A stretch of DNA of 40,307 nt from Methylosinus sporium (GTDB taxonomy: Bacteria > Pseudomonadota > Alphaproteobacteria > Rhizobiales > Beijerinckiaceae): the NCBI RefSeq assembly GCF_003113265.1, contig NZ_PUIV01000034.1, positions 1 through 40,307 on the forward strand, read 5' to 3'. Shown here in pieces: positions 31,002 to 39,602 of the stretch; position 1 is the first letter of the stretch, and each line of letters opens with the position of its first letter. The position numbers and the translations under genes are program-made. A model generated the notes under the pieces. That model was not told where the DNA came from, ran no database searches, and saw only the letters and a program-made list of their open reading frames with translations.

Positions 31002-31772
31002 ATGCTCTATCTGCTCGCCGTCTCCACCGAGTGGCTCGCCGCCGCGCTCGCTCTGGGGCTCGTCGTCGGCTTCCTCACCACGACGAAGGTGAAAGGCGCG
31101 ACATTCGACGGCCATGGCGTCGTCATCGCTTCGGCCTTTGTTCTGGCCGCCGGTTTTTTCGTCGCCAATCTACAGACCATTCCGGGCCGCAACGGCCTGC
31201 TCTTGGAATTGGGCCTGCTGCTCGCGACGGCCTATCTGATCGGCCTGCCTTTCGGCGGCGGCGTGAGGCTGTTGTTCGGGACCGCCGCGCCCGAGGCGGG
31301 CGCCAAAAAGACAGCGCCTCAGGTCGTGCTTCGCGGAGCCGCCGAGCTGGTCGAGGACAAGACCTCTCCTTCTCTTGCTCCTTCTCCCGCTCCCGTCGCC
31401 GCTCCGCTCGCCGCCGCGCCCATCGTCGCGGAAAAGCCGGCCGCGCCTGCCGCCGCCGAGCCGCGTCGGCGCGTGGCCGCGCGCCCGGCGGAGAGCGAAA
31501 AAAAAGCGCCCGGCCAGCGGCCCGAAGGTCTCTCCGAGCCGCGCGGCGGCCGCGCCGACGATCTCACCAAGATCAAGGGGCTCGGGCCCAAGAGCGTCGA
31601 GAAGCTGCATGGGCTCGGCGTCTATCATTTCGATCAGATCGCTGGCTGGTCCTCCGAGAATGTCGCCTGGATCGGCGCGACGCTGGCGGTTCCCGGCCGT
31701 CCCGAACGCGGCCGCTGGGTGGCGCAGGCCAAGGAACTCGCCGCCGCGACGGAACGGGCGCAGGCCGAATGA
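31002..31772 (+). CDS. Membrane protein with C-terminal helix-hairpin-helix domain
   Basis: The 256-residue protein has three N-terminal hydrophobic helices (about 8-26, 38-58, 66-84). A long Ala/Pro-rich low-complexity linker follows (about 95-180, SPAPVAAPLAAAP and similar). A C-terminal domain of about 65 residues begins DDLTKIKGLGPKSVEKLHGLGV and ends GRWVAQAKELAAA. The KGLGPK loop is a helix-hairpin-helix of the type found in DUF4332-like and NuoE-associated C-terminal domains. HhH motifs bind DNA or protein; membrane tethering makes a scaffold role possible. It lies 27 bp after the BON/OmpA gene and overlaps the next gene by 4 bp (ATGA). Confidence 0.83.
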   Translation: MLYLLAVSTEWLAAALALGLVVGFLTTTKVKGATFDGHGVVIASAFVLAAGFFVANLQTIPGRNGLLLELGLLLATAYLIGLPFGGGVRLLFGTAAPEAGAKKTAPQVVLRGAAELVEDKTSPSLAPSPAPVAAPLAAAPIVAEKPAAPAAAEPRRRVAARPAESEKKAPGQRPEGLSEPRGGRADDLTKIKGLGPKSVEKLHGLGVYHFDQIAGWSSENVAWIGATLAVPGRPERGRWVAQAKELAAATERAQAE

Positions 31773-32554
31773 GACTCGCGCATCTTCTCGGAGCCTCGCT
31801 CCTGCTCTGCGTCGTTTCGGCGGAGGCGCCGGCGCAGGACATGCTGCGCAATGTCGATCTCGCCCAGCCCGCTTATTCGCAGTCCGAATTCACGCGCGCC
31901 GACATAGAGGCGCGCCTCGCGGTGACGAAGCCGGGCGAGACGCTCGATCTCTCCATGCGCAGCCTCAATGGGCTCGACCTCTCCGGCCTCGATCTCTCCG
32001 GCGTCAATCTGCGCGCGGCGCGGCTCGTCAAGGCGCGGCTGGCCGGGGCCAAGCTCGACGGCGCCATTCTCGATCAGGCCTGGCTCCTCGAGGCCGATCT
32101 CTCCGGCGCCAGCCTGCGCGGCGCGCATGTCTTCGCGACGCAGCTGCAGCGCGCCCGCGCCGAGGGCGCGGATTTCTCCAAGAGCCGCCTCGCCGCCGAT
32201 CTCACGGGCGCCGATCTGCGCGGCGCCTTGTTCCGCGGCGCGGATATGTCGGCGGATATGAAAAACCAGTCCATGGGGCTGATGCGCGCCGTTCTGCGCT
32301 CCGCCAAGCTCGACGGCGCGCATTTCGACGGCGCCGATCTCTCGCGCGCCGACATGCGCTATGCGCGGGCGCCGGGCGCGATCTTCGACAAGGCCTCGCT
32401 GAAGGATGTCGACGCCGCCGGCGCGGATTTCACCGGCGCGCGCTTCGAGGGAGCCTCGGCCGAGGGCCTGTCGCTCGATTCCGCGCGGATCGACAGAGGC
32501 GTGGCCGCGACGCTGAAAGGCGCGGTGGATTTGGATCGCGCCTATCTGCAATAG
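31769..32554 (+). CDS. Secreted pentapeptide-repeat protein
   Basis: ATG 31769 overlaps the preceding stop by 4 bp and gives 261 residues. A Sec signal peptide (MRLAHLLGASLLLCVVSAEA, cleavage near APA-QD) is followed by about 60 residues and then some 30 pentapeptide repeats of the A(D/N)LXX type (LSGLDLSGVNLRAARLVKAR, ADLTGADLRGALFRGADM, AHFDGADLSRADMRYAR) forming a right-handed quadrilateral beta helix. The predicted location is periplasmic. Pentapeptide proteins are structural or protein-binding; no gyrase-mimic features are seen. Coupling to the HhH membrane protein suggests a joint function. Confidence 0.88.
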   Translation: MRLAHLLGASLLLCVVSAEAPAQDMLRNVDLAQPAYSQSEFTRADIEARLAVTKPGETLDLSMRSLNGLDLSGLDLSGVNLRAARLVKARLAGAKLDGAILDQAWLLEADLSGASLRGAHVFATQLQRARAEGADFSKSRLAADLTGADLRGALFRGADMSADMKNQSMGLMRAVLRSAKLDGAHFDGADLSRADMRYARAPGAIFDKASLKDVDAAGADFTGARFEGASAEGLSLDSARIDRGVAATLKGAVDLDRAYLQ

Positions 32555-32643
32555 GGCATTTTCGGCGTTGGGAAACGCGTCGAAACCTCTAGGGGCAGGG
32601 GCTGCCCGATCGCGCCGCCGCCATAGATAAACGAAGGGCGATG

Positions 32644-33612
32644 ATGAGAGAACCCTTCCGCATCGGCGTCGATCTCGGCGGCACCAAGACAGAGGCGATC
32701 GCCATGGGTCCCATGGGCGAGACGCTGGCGCGTCGGCGCGCGCCGACGCCCGCCCATGATTACGCCGCCGTTCTGGCGACCATCGGCGGCCTCGTGCTCG
32801 AGCTCGAACGCGAGATCGGCGGGCGCGGCAGCGTCGGCGTCGGCACGCCGGGCGTGATCTCGCCGCGCACCGGCCTCGTGAAGAACTCCAACACCACAGG
32901 GCTCAACGGCAAGCCGCTGGACAAGGATCTCGAGGCTCTGCTGGGGCGTCCCGTGCGGCTCGAGAACGACGCCAATTGCTTCGCCCTGTCTGAGGCGGTG
33001 GACGGCGCCGGGGCGGGCGCGCGCAGCGTTTTCGGCGTGATATTGGGAACGGGCGTCGGCGGCGGCATCGTCGTGGACGGCAAGGTTCTGCAGGGCGTCA
33101 ACAAAGTGGCGGGCGAATGGGGCCATACGCCTCTGCCCTGGATGACGCCGGGTGAATTTCCCGGACGCCTCTGCTATTGCGGCCATCATGGCTGTGTGGA
33201 GACTTTTCTCGCCGGCCCGGCGCTCGCCTTCGACTACGGCCAGCGCAGCGGCGCCGAGGCGAGCGGCGAGGAGATCGCCGCCCGCGCCGCGGCGGGCGAG
33301 GCGGCGGCGCGTCATGCGCTGGAAATCTATCGCGACCGCCTGTCGCGCGCGCTTGCGGGCATCGTCAATCTGCTCGATCCGGATGTCATCGTGCTCGGCG
33401 GCGGCGTGTCCAATATTGATTTCATCTACGAGGGCCTGCGCGATCTGGTCGAGAAGCAGGCGTTCTCGGACGCCATAGACACGCGCATATTGCGCAATGT
33501 GCATGGCGACTCGGGCGGCGTGCGCGGCGCGGCTTGGCTGTGGGGCGGACCGGATCGCGAGGGTGCCGTTCCCATTGACCCGCGCTCGCCGCGAATATGT
33601 GGATCAGATTAG
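32644..33612 (+). CDS. mak: ROK-family fructokinase (Mak-like)
   Basis: Two adjacent ATGs start the frame; the second (32644) is better spaced from GAAGGG and gives 322 residues. The protein follows E. coli Mak closely as I remember it: FRIGVDLGGTKTEAIAMG (phosphate-binding loop), VGVGTPGVISPRTG, LENDANCFALSEAVDG (catalytic Asp), GTGVGGGIVVDG, the zinc-binding ROK signature GEWGHTPLPW plus CYCGHHGCVETF, and DPDVIVLGGGVSN. It phosphorylates fructose or related hexoses with ATP. The C-terminal about 20 residues run to the edge of the low-GC insert and may not be ancestral. Confidence 0.93.
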   Translation: MREPFRIGVDLGGTKTEAIAMGPMGETLARRRAPTPAHDYAAVLATIGGLVLELEREIGGRGSVGVGTPGVISPRTGLVKNSNTTGLNGKPLDKDLEALLGRPVRLENDANCFALSEAVDGAGAGARSVFGVILGTGVGGGIVVDGKVLQGVNKVAGEWGHTPLPWMTPGEFPGRLCYCGHHGCVETFLAGPALAFDYGQRSGAEASGEEIAARAAAGEAAARHALEIYRDRLSRALAGIVNLLDPDVIVLGGGVSNIDFIYEGLRDLVEKQAFSDAIDTRILRNVHGDSGGVRGAAWLWGGPDREGAVPIDPRSPRICGSD

Positions 33613-33702
33613 CTGTCTCGTGCTATAGGCAATAAATGAGTATGGGTGTAATTGCACGGAAGTTGGTGTGTTTAACCTCTTGGCGAGCCCTGGGATTGGA
33701 TA

Positions 33703-34119
33703 ATGAACTCTTTTGCTCCGCAGCAGCATTCTTCGCCACTTTACGAGCTCCTAAACCAAATTAACGTCGCTGCCGAAAGCAAGCTGCACTTGTTGGCGGT
33801 CAGCATGGCAGTTGCCCTTCCAGACATATGTGTTTCACTTGCCAGTCCCGACGGGCGCTCAAATGGCGAGAAATACAAGCAGTGGTGCAGCGACAATTTA
33901 AAGAACGGTAAGTTCAGCTTTGTGACCGGAGATGATCTCTGGTCAATGCGATGCGGCGTTCTCCACAATGGTCGATTCGGCGATCTAAAGCATAATGTTG
34001 TTCGGGTGATTTTCACCTTACCTGGTGGACCATCGTTCACCAACTGTCAAGCGAACGACGCGTACCTTTATGGCGCTGTAGAGTTCTGTCGGAACATGTG
34101 CGATGCCGCCTACGCATAG
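33703..34119 (+). CDS. Low-GC orphan protein with HEPN-like R-x4-H motif
   Basis: The 138-residue protein is visibly richer in A/T codons than its neighbours. It has a helical N-terminal half (LLNQINVAAESKLHLLAVSM), then YKQWCSDNL, the segment DDLWSMRCGVLHNGRFGDL with Arg83-x4-His88, and a C-terminal VEFCRNMCDAA. The R-x4-H spacing fits the catalytic motif of HEPN ribonucleases, and the RCGVLHNG phrase recalls small HEPN-like proteins in genomic islands, but fold assignment is inference. No antitoxin-like nucleotidyltransferase gene lies beside it. Start chosen at the only ATG with a fair upstream GGAT. Acquisition by transfer is likely. Confidence 0.6.
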   Translation: MNSFAPQQHSSPLYELLNQINVAAESKLHLLAVSMAVALPDICVSLASPDGRSNGEKYKQWCSDNLKNGKFSFVTGDDLWSMRCGVLHNGRFGDLKHNVVRVIFTLPGGPSFTNCQANDAYLYGAVEFCRNMCDAAYA

Positions 34120-34134
34120 TATGAAGCCCACAAG

Positions 34135-34152
34135 GGCGACCAAACGGTCGCC
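34135..34152 (+). terminator. Hairpin after the low-GC orphan gene
   Basis: GGCGACC / GGTCGCC with loop AAAC forms a perfect 7-bp stem, 15 bp past the stop. No T-run follows, so it is a weak terminator candidate. Confidence 0.4.
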
Positions 34153-34285
34153 GCGAATGCAGGGCGCTTGATGCAATATTATCCGCGGGGAATGGCCCCA
34201 TACATCGTGGGTGTGCCGGTGATCGCGTGACTGAGCGATGTAACGAGAATGCGACAAACAGAAGATTGATGTCTGCTGAAAATTT

Positions 34286-36199
34286 TCACTGTTTGTTTCC
34301 TCGATAAACCCCAAAAGAGTTCTTCATAAAGCCGCGCCCGCAGGCGTGCTGCCCCTCCATCGCCTCCAGCTCCGCGATGAGCCCCTCGATCATCTCGAGG
34401 CCGATTCCCCAAAAGGCGGGATCGCGCGCATCGAGGCCGAAGGGCGCGAGCAGCTCATTATAGGGCTTGGCGCCGCCCGCCTCGAGCAGGCCGAAATAGC
34501 GCTCGGCGAAACCCGTCTCCGCCTTTTGATAGACGCCATAGAGCGAGTTCACGAGACAATCGCCGAAGGCGTAGGCGTAGACATAGAAGGGCGAATGCAC
34601 GAAATGCGGAATATAGGCCCAGAAGGATTCATAGCCTTCGCCGAGCCGAATGGCCGGGCCGAGACTGTCGCTCTGCACGCTCATCCACAGCTCGCAGAGC
34701 TTGTCGGCGGTGAGCTCGCCATTCTTGCGCTCTGTGTGGACCTTGCGCTCGAAGGAATAGAAGGCGATCTGCCGCACGACAGTGTTGAGCATGTCCTCCA
34801 CTTTGGCGGCGAGCAGCGCGCGCTTCTTGTCGGTCTCGGTCGTCTGCGCCAATAGCGAGCGGAAGGTCAGCATCTCGCCGAAGACGGAAGCGGTCTCGGC
34901 GAGCGTCAGCGGCGTCGGCGCCATCAGCGCGCCTTGGCGTGACGCCAGCACTTGATGCACGCCATGGCCGAGCTCATGGGCGAGCGTCATTACATCGCGC
35001 GTCTTGCCCTGGAAATTGACCAGAACATAAGGATGCACGGAGGGTACGGTCGGATGGGCGAAGGCGCCCGGCGCCTTGCCCGGCCGCACCGGCGCGTCGA
35101 TCCAGCTCTTGTCGAAGAAGCGCGAGGCGATCTCGGCCATTTGCGGCGCGAAGCCCGAATAGGCGATGAGAACGATGTCGCGCGCCTCGTCCCAGCTGTA
35201 ATTATGCGAAGGCACGGAGGGCAGCGGGGCGTTGCGGTCCCAATAGTCCAGCGCCTCCTTGCCGAACCATTTGGCCTTGAGCTTGTAGTAGCGATGCGAC
35301 AGCTTGGGGTGCGCTTTCGTCACGCTTTCCACCAGCGCCTCGACGACTTCGGGCTCGACGCGGTTGGAGAGATGGCGCGAGTCGGCGACATCTTTGAATC
35401 CGCGCCAACGATCGCCGATCTCCTTGTCCTTGGCGAGCGTGTTGGCGACGAGCGCGAAGGTGCGCAGATTGGCTTTCAGCGTCGCGCCGATCGCGAGCGC
35501 CGCCTCGCGTCGCACCTCCTCGCGCGAATCCTGCATGAGATTGAGCGCAGGCTCGATCGTCAGCTCCTTGCCGCCGATCGAAAAGCGCAGCGAGGCGATG
35601 GTCTCGTCGAAGAGGCGGTTCCAGGCGGCGCGGCCGGTGGCGGATTTCTCGTGGAAGAGACGCTCCAGCTCGTCGGAGAGCTCATAGGGCTTCTCCATGC
35701 GAATATCTTCGAGCCAGGGCTTCCAATGCGCGAGCGGCGCCGTCGCCGCGGCGGCGTCGAGAATTGCGTCGTCGATGCGATTGAGCTCGAGCTGGAAGAA
35801 CAGCAGCTGCGTGGAGATTTCAGTAATCTTGTCTTGAATGTCGCCATAGAATTTGGCGCGCGCGGGGTCGGTGGTGTCGCCGGCGTAGACGAGACCCGCA
35901 TAGGACATGATTCGGCCCAACAGGTCCTGTAGCGCCTCATAGCGCCGCACGGCTTCGCCGAGCGTCTCGCTCGCCGCCGCGCCGCTCGCCATCTCGCTCA
36001 GGCGGCCGCGAAGCTCGGCCGCGAAGGCTAAGGCCTCCTTCTCCGCCGTCGCAATGTCGACGGCCAGCGCCGGCGAATCCGGCGCGGCGTAGAGATCGGC
36101 GAGATTCCATTCGGGGAGCGCGGGGCCGGGGCCGCCGGCCTGAGCCTCGGAGACGGCGTCGCGAAGAGGGGCTTGGACGCGGGCGTGAAGATGCGGCAT
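34286..36199 (-). CDS. pepF: M3B-family oligoendopeptidase F-like metallopeptidase
   Basis: ATG 36199 gives 637 residues; a longer frame upstream is not protein-like. The family start (LPEWNLADLYAAPDSPAL) and the zinc site TLAHELGHGVHQVL (HExxH with the third ligand in the downstream TLAETASVFGE) are clear. PYVLVNFQGKTRDVMTLAH and YAFGDCLVNSLYGVYQ are typical of alphaproteobacterial PepF. It is a cytoplasmic peptidase cleaving short peptides. The last about 20 residues (HACGRGFMKNSFGVYRGNKQ) extend into the low-GC region, and the stop lies in the palindrome TGAAAATTTTCA (34277-34288). The original C terminus may thus have been altered by the insertion. Confidence 0.92.
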   Translation of the reverse strand: MPHLHARVQAPLRDAVSEAQAGGPGPALPEWNLADLYAAPDSPALAVDIATAEKEALAFAAELRGRLSEMASGAAASETLGEAVRRYEALQDLLGRIMSYAGLVYAGDTTDPARAKFYGDIQDKITEISTQLLFFQLELNRIDDAILDAAAATAPLAHWKPWLEDIRMEKPYELSDELERLFHEKSATGRAAWNRLFDETIASLRFSIGGKELTIEPALNLMQDSREEVRREAALAIGATLKANLRTFALVANTLAKDKEIGDRWRGFKDVADSRHLSNRVEPEVVEALVESVTKAHPKLSHRYYKLKAKWFGKEALDYWDRNAPLPSVPSHNYSWDEARDIVLIAYSGFAPQMAEIASRFFDKSWIDAPVRPGKAPGAFAHPTVPSVHPYVLVNFQGKTRDVMTLAHELGHGVHQVLASRQGALMAPTPLTLAETASVFGEMLTFRSLLAQTTETDKKRALLAAKVEDMLNTVVRQIAFYSFERKVHTERKNGELTADKLCELWMSVQSDSLGPAIRLGEGYESFWAYIPHFVHSPFYVYAYAFGDCLVNSLYGVYQKAETGFAERYFGLLEAGGAKPYNELLAPFGLDARDPAFWGIGLEMIEGLIAELEAMEGQHACGRGFMKNSFGVYRGNKQ

Positions 36200-36484
36200 G
36201 GTTCGAACCGGGAGTTGAGGATGAAGGGCGCTTCGCCGAATATCGGGCACGGGACAGAAAAAATGCAAGTCGCAGGCCGCCGAGACGCTGGCCGCACAGG
36301 AGTTTTTCTCGTCCCCGGCCATCGGATTCGTCCCGACGGCGAGGCTCACGTTAACGGCGCCTTTACCCTGATCTCCGAGCATGGCCGGAAGGTGGCGTCG
36401 TCCACGTCCTCTATTGCACGCCGCGGATCGTCGCGATCCGCCCGAGCCCACGCCGCGCAGGCCTAAGAAATTTCAAGAGGATCA
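36200..36484. other. Divergent intergenic region between pepF and the NtrC-type regulator
   Basis: No gene is supported. An 8-bp perfect inverted repeat GCGGATCG / CGATCCGC with a 3-nt loop (36423-36441) lies 43 bp before the regulator's start and could be an operator or leader hairpin. AGAGGA at 36475-36480 is the ribosome-binding site of the regulator. No sigma-54 (-24/-12) promoter was recognised. Confidence 0.4.
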
Positions 36485-37969
36485 ATGACTTCTACGATTC
36501 TGATCGCCGACGACGATCCGGTTCAGCGCCGCTTGCTCGAGGCTTCGGCGCGGCGCTTCGGTTATGAGGTGGAGACTGTCGAGGGCGGCGAGCAGGCGCT
36601 GGCGCGGCTGACGCAGAATGGCGCGACGCCGGTCGATCTGCTGATTCTCGATCTCGTCATGCCCGATCTCGACGGCATGGGCGTGCTGACGCGCCTGCGC
36701 GACCTCAAGATCGACGTGCCCGTCATCGTGCAGACCGCCAATGGCTCCATAGAGACGGTGATCTCGGCGATGCGCGCCGGCGCGCATGATTTCGTCGTGA
36801 AGCCGGTCGGCGCCGAGCGCTTGCAGGTCTCCATCAAAAATGCGCTGTCGGCAGACGCCCTCGCCGGGGAGCTGCGCCGCGTCAATCGCCGCAGGGACGG
36901 CGCGCTGACTTTCCGCGATCTGGTCTCGCGCAGCGAGGAGATGGCGCGCGTCATTCGCCTCGGCGAGCGCGCCGCCCATTCCAATATCCCGGTGCTGATC
37001 GAGGGCGAGTCGGGCGTCGGCAAGGAGATCGTCGCGCGCGCCATTCAGGGCGGCTCGGATCGCCGCGGCAAGCCCTTCGTCACCGTCAATTGCGGGGCGC
37101 TGCCGGCCAATCTCGTCGAATCCATCCTCTTCGGCCATGAGAAGGGCGCTTTCACCGGCGCGACCGAGAAGCATTCGGGCAAATTCCTCGAGGCCAATGG
37201 CGGCACGCTCTTCCTGGACGAGATCGGCGAATTGCCGCTCGAGACGCAGGTGAAGCTGCTGCGCGCCTTGCAGGAGGGGGAAATCGCCCCCGTCGGCGCC
37301 AAGCGCCCGGTGCGCGTCGACATTCGCCTCATTTCGGCGACGAATCAAAATCTGATCGAGCAGGTGAAGCGCGGCCAGTTCCGCGAGGATCTGTTCTACC
37401 GCCTCAACGTCTTCCCCATCACCATTCCGCCGCTGCGCGCGCGCCGCGACGATATCGGCGATCTGGCGCGCCGCTTCGCCATCCGCTTCGCTGCGGAGGA
37501 GAACAAGCGCCTGCGCGGCATATCGCATGAGGCGACGACGCTGCTGGCGAGCTATGATTGGCCGGGCAATGTCCGACAGCTCGAGAACGCGGTCTTCCGC
37601 GCCGTGGTGCTGGCCGATGGCGACGAGCTGACGGTCAATGAGTTCCCGCAGATCGCCGCCCATGTGGAGGGTTTCTCCGCCCGTGTGCCGCCGGTTCCGG
37701 CGCCGGCAGCGCCCGGAGCCGCGCCGGAGCGGGAGATCGTGCGCGTCGAGATTCGCGATCCCAATGTGATGGCGCTGCTCGGACCGCATGGCGACATGCG
37801 CCGTCTAGAGGAGCTCGAGGCCGAGGTCATCAAATTCGCCCTCGTCCATTATCGCGGGCAAATGTCGGAGATTGCGCGTCGTCTGGGCATAGGTCGCTCG
37901 ACGCTCTACCGCAAAATGAAGGAGTACGGGCTCGGCGAGGAGATGGACGAGAATGTCGACGCCGCCTGA
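36485..37969 (+). CDS. NtrC-type sigma-54-dependent response regulator
   Basis: The 494-residue protein has three domains. A receiver (1-125) carries the acidic pocket Asp10-Asp11 and phosphoacceptor Asp56 (LLILDLVMPDLDG). A AAA+ domain (about 145-375) has Walker A GESGVGKE, the sigma-54 contact loop GAFTGA and Walker B GGTLFLDEIGEL, then the arginine-finger region NVFPITIPPLRAR. A Fis-type helix-turn-helix (MSEIARRLGIGRSTLYRKMK, about 456-475) ends the protein. All catalytic motifs are intact. No histidine kinase or sigma-54-type promoter is adjacent, so it is an orphan whose sensor and targets are unknown. Confidence 0.93.
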   Translation: MTSTILIADDDPVQRRLLEASARRFGYEVETVEGGEQALARLTQNGATPVDLLILDLVMPDLDGMGVLTRLRDLKIDVPVIVQTANGSIETVISAMRAGAHDFVVKPVGAERLQVSIKNALSADALAGELRRVNRRRDGALTFRDLVSRSEEMARVIRLGERAAHSNIPVLIEGESGVGKEIVARAIQGGSDRRGKPFVTVNCGALPANLVESILFGHEKGAFTGATEKHSGKFLEANGGTLFLDEIGELPLETQVKLLRALQEGEIAPVGAKRPVRVDIRLISATNQNLIEQVKRGQFREDLFYRLNVFPITIPPLRARRDDIGDLARRFAIRFAAEENKRLRGISHEATTLLASYDWPGNVRQLENAVFRAVVLADGDELTVNEFPQIAAHVEGFSARVPPVPAPAAPGAAPEREIVRVEIRDPNVMALLGPHGDMRRLEELEAEVIKFALVHYRGQMSEIARRLGIGRSTLYRKMKEYGLGEEMDENVDAA

Positions 37970-38095
37970 AGAGGCGAAGGCGCCGCCAATTTAGGCGTTC
38001 GCCGGCTTGCCCAAAAAAGCGCGCGCGGCCATTCTGCGGGCCAGAACGCGCCGGCGCTCTCGGGCGCCGCGCGAGGAACGGAGACCTTCTCAGTC

Positions 38096-38578
38096 ATGTC
38101 CGAGCTCTATGATATCGAAGCGCGCACGATCGACGGCGAAACCGTCAAGATCGGCGACTACGCCGGCAAGGTGATCCTGATCGTCAATGTGGCGAGCAGA
38201 TGCGGCTTCACGCTGCAATACAACGGCCTCGAGGCGATCTGGAACGAGAACCGCGACAAGGGTTTCGTCATTCTCGGCTTCCCCTGCAATCAGTTCAGCA
38301 ATCAGGAGCCGGGAACCGACGAGGAGATCAAGACCTTCTGCTCCACCCGCTTCATCGTGACCTTCCCGCTGTTCAGCAAGATCGAGGTGAATGGCGACAA
38401 TCAGCATCCGCTCTACAAGCTGCTGAAGGAGAAGGACCCGGGTCCGGCGGAAGACGTGAAGTGGAACTTCACCAAATTCCTCATCGACCGGAAGGGCAAT
38501 GTGGTGAAGCGCTTCCAGGCGACCAACACGCCGCGCCAGATGGAGCCCGACATTCAGGCCCTGCTCGCCGAGGCGTGA
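38096..38578 (+). CDS. Glutathione peroxidase family protein (copy 1)
   Basis: The 160-residue thioredoxin-fold enzyme reduces hydroperoxides. It has the peroxidatic Cys36 in NVASRCGFTLQY, the second motif GFPCNQFSNQEPG (Cys64), a possible resolving Cys82 in FCSTRF and WNFTKF with Trp123. Cysteine rather than selenocysteine is used, and bacterial members of this kind often prefer thioredoxin to glutathione. It is cytoplasmic, with no signal peptide. A second, related gene lies 179 bp downstream on the same strand. Confidence 0.93.
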   Translation: MSELYDIEARTIDGETVKIGDYAGKVILIVNVASRCGFTLQYNGLEAIWNENRDKGFVILGFPCNQFSNQEPGTDEEIKTFCSTRFIVTFPLFSKIEVNGDNQHPLYKLLKEKDPGPAEDVKWNFTKFLIDRKGNVVKRFQATNTPRQMEPDIQALLAEA

Positions 38579-38757
38579 GGAAAAAGCGTCCGTCCTAGCC
38601 CCCCGGTAGTGGGCAAAGCCGGCGGGCGCCGTGACGAAATCGCGACTCTGCGCCATATTGGTCGAGCAGCTCCGCCGATCCGCCGCCGAGGCGGCCGGAT
38701 CGCGGAGAAGCTCGCGCGCCCCGATCGAGGCGACATCGTCGAGAGGTCGCCTCGACC

Positions 38758-39249
38758 ATGAATCGCGTCTATGAATTCGAAGCGCGCCGCCTCGATGGCG
38801 AGAAGGCGAGCCTTTCCGATTGGGCGGGGAAGGTTCTGCTCATCGTCAATGTGGCCAGCAAATGCGGCTTCACCCCGCAATATGAGGGTCTCGAGGCGCT
38901 GTGGCGGACCTATCGCGACCGCGGCTTCGCTGTGCTCGGCTTTCCCTGCGATCAATTCGGCCATCAGGAGCCCGGCGACGAAGCCGCCATCGGGGCCTTC
39001 TGCTCGATGCGCTATGACGTCACCTTTCCGCTCTTCGCCAAGATCGAGGTGAATGGCGGGAACGCCCATCCGCTCTATCGTTTTCTGAAATCGCAGGCGC
39101 CGGGCCTTTTGGGCACGCAGGCGATCAAATGGAATTTCACCAAATTTCTCGTCGATCGACAGGGCCGCGTCGTGAAGCGCTATGCGCCGACCGTCGAGCC
39201 GCAGGCGATCGCGGCGGATATAGAAAAACATCTTGCGGAGGCTCCGTGA
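38758..39249 (+). CDS. Glutathione peroxidase family protein (copy 2)
   Basis: The 163-residue paralogue of the previous gene keeps the peroxidatic Cys36 (NVASKCGFTPQY), GFPCDQFGHQEPG with Cys64, FCSMRY with Cys82 and WNFTKFLVD with Trp125. CDQF replaces the usual CNQF, so Asp stands where the family has Asn. The insert GLLGTQAI makes it slightly longer before the WNFTKF motif. Tandem position implies duplication followed by divergence. It overlaps the next gene by 4 bp (GTGA), so these two are translationally coupled. Confidence 0.93.
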   Translation: MNRVYEFEARRLDGEKASLSDWAGKVLLIVNVASKCGFTPQYEGLEALWRTYRDRGFAVLGFPCDQFGHQEPGDEAAIGAFCSMRYDVTFPLFAKIEVNGGNAHPLYRFLKSQAPGLLGTQAIKWNFTKFLVDRQGRVVKRYAPTVEPQAIAADIEKHLAEAP

Positions 39250-39536
39250 CAATCGCGATCGACATTGCGCGCCGCGACGGCGCGCCCAAATTCCTCTCCT
39301 TCGACGTCGTGCTGCGCGATGCGCGCAGCAAATCGCGCCATCGCGTGACCATGTCGCGCGAGCTGGCCGAGCGCTTGGGCGGCGGCGTTTCCACCGCCGA
39401 GCAATGTCTCACCGCCGCCTTTCGCTTCCTGCTCGACCGCGAGCCGAAGGAGCAGATCCTTCCGCAATTCGACGTGAGCGTAATTTCGCTCTATTTTCCA
39501 GAATTCGAGCGTGAATTGCCGAAATATCTGGGGTGA
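39246..39536 (+). CDS. Small conserved-looking protein coupled to the second glutathione peroxidase
   Basis: GTG 39246 overlaps the preceding stop (GTGA) and has a perfect GGAGG five bases upstream, giving 96 residues; longer frames in the upstream region are shadows of the peroxidase gene. The protein has DVVLRDARSKSRHRVTMSRE, GVSTAEQCLTAAFRFLLDRE and DVSVISLYFPEFERELPKYL. It is soluble and has no motif I can name. The tight coupling suggests a function linked to the peroxidase, but this is inference. Confidence 0.78.
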   Translation: MTIAIDIARRDGAPKFLSFDVVLRDARSKSRHRVTMSRELAERLGGGVSTAEQCLTAAFRFLLDREPKEQILPQFDVSVISLYFPEFERELPKYLG

Positions 39537-39602
39537 GCGGGCTTGCGACTTTTTGTCTCGGGCGAGGCCGCGGGCTCTCTCGCCGCGCGGCCGCACGGCC
39601 GG

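Noticed and set aside
29112-31115. Long minus-strand frame opposite the BON/OmpA-like gene
   Set aside because: Composition is Arg/Gly/Ala-rich and domain-free; the plus-strand protein has a membrane anchor, repeats and an OmpA-like end.
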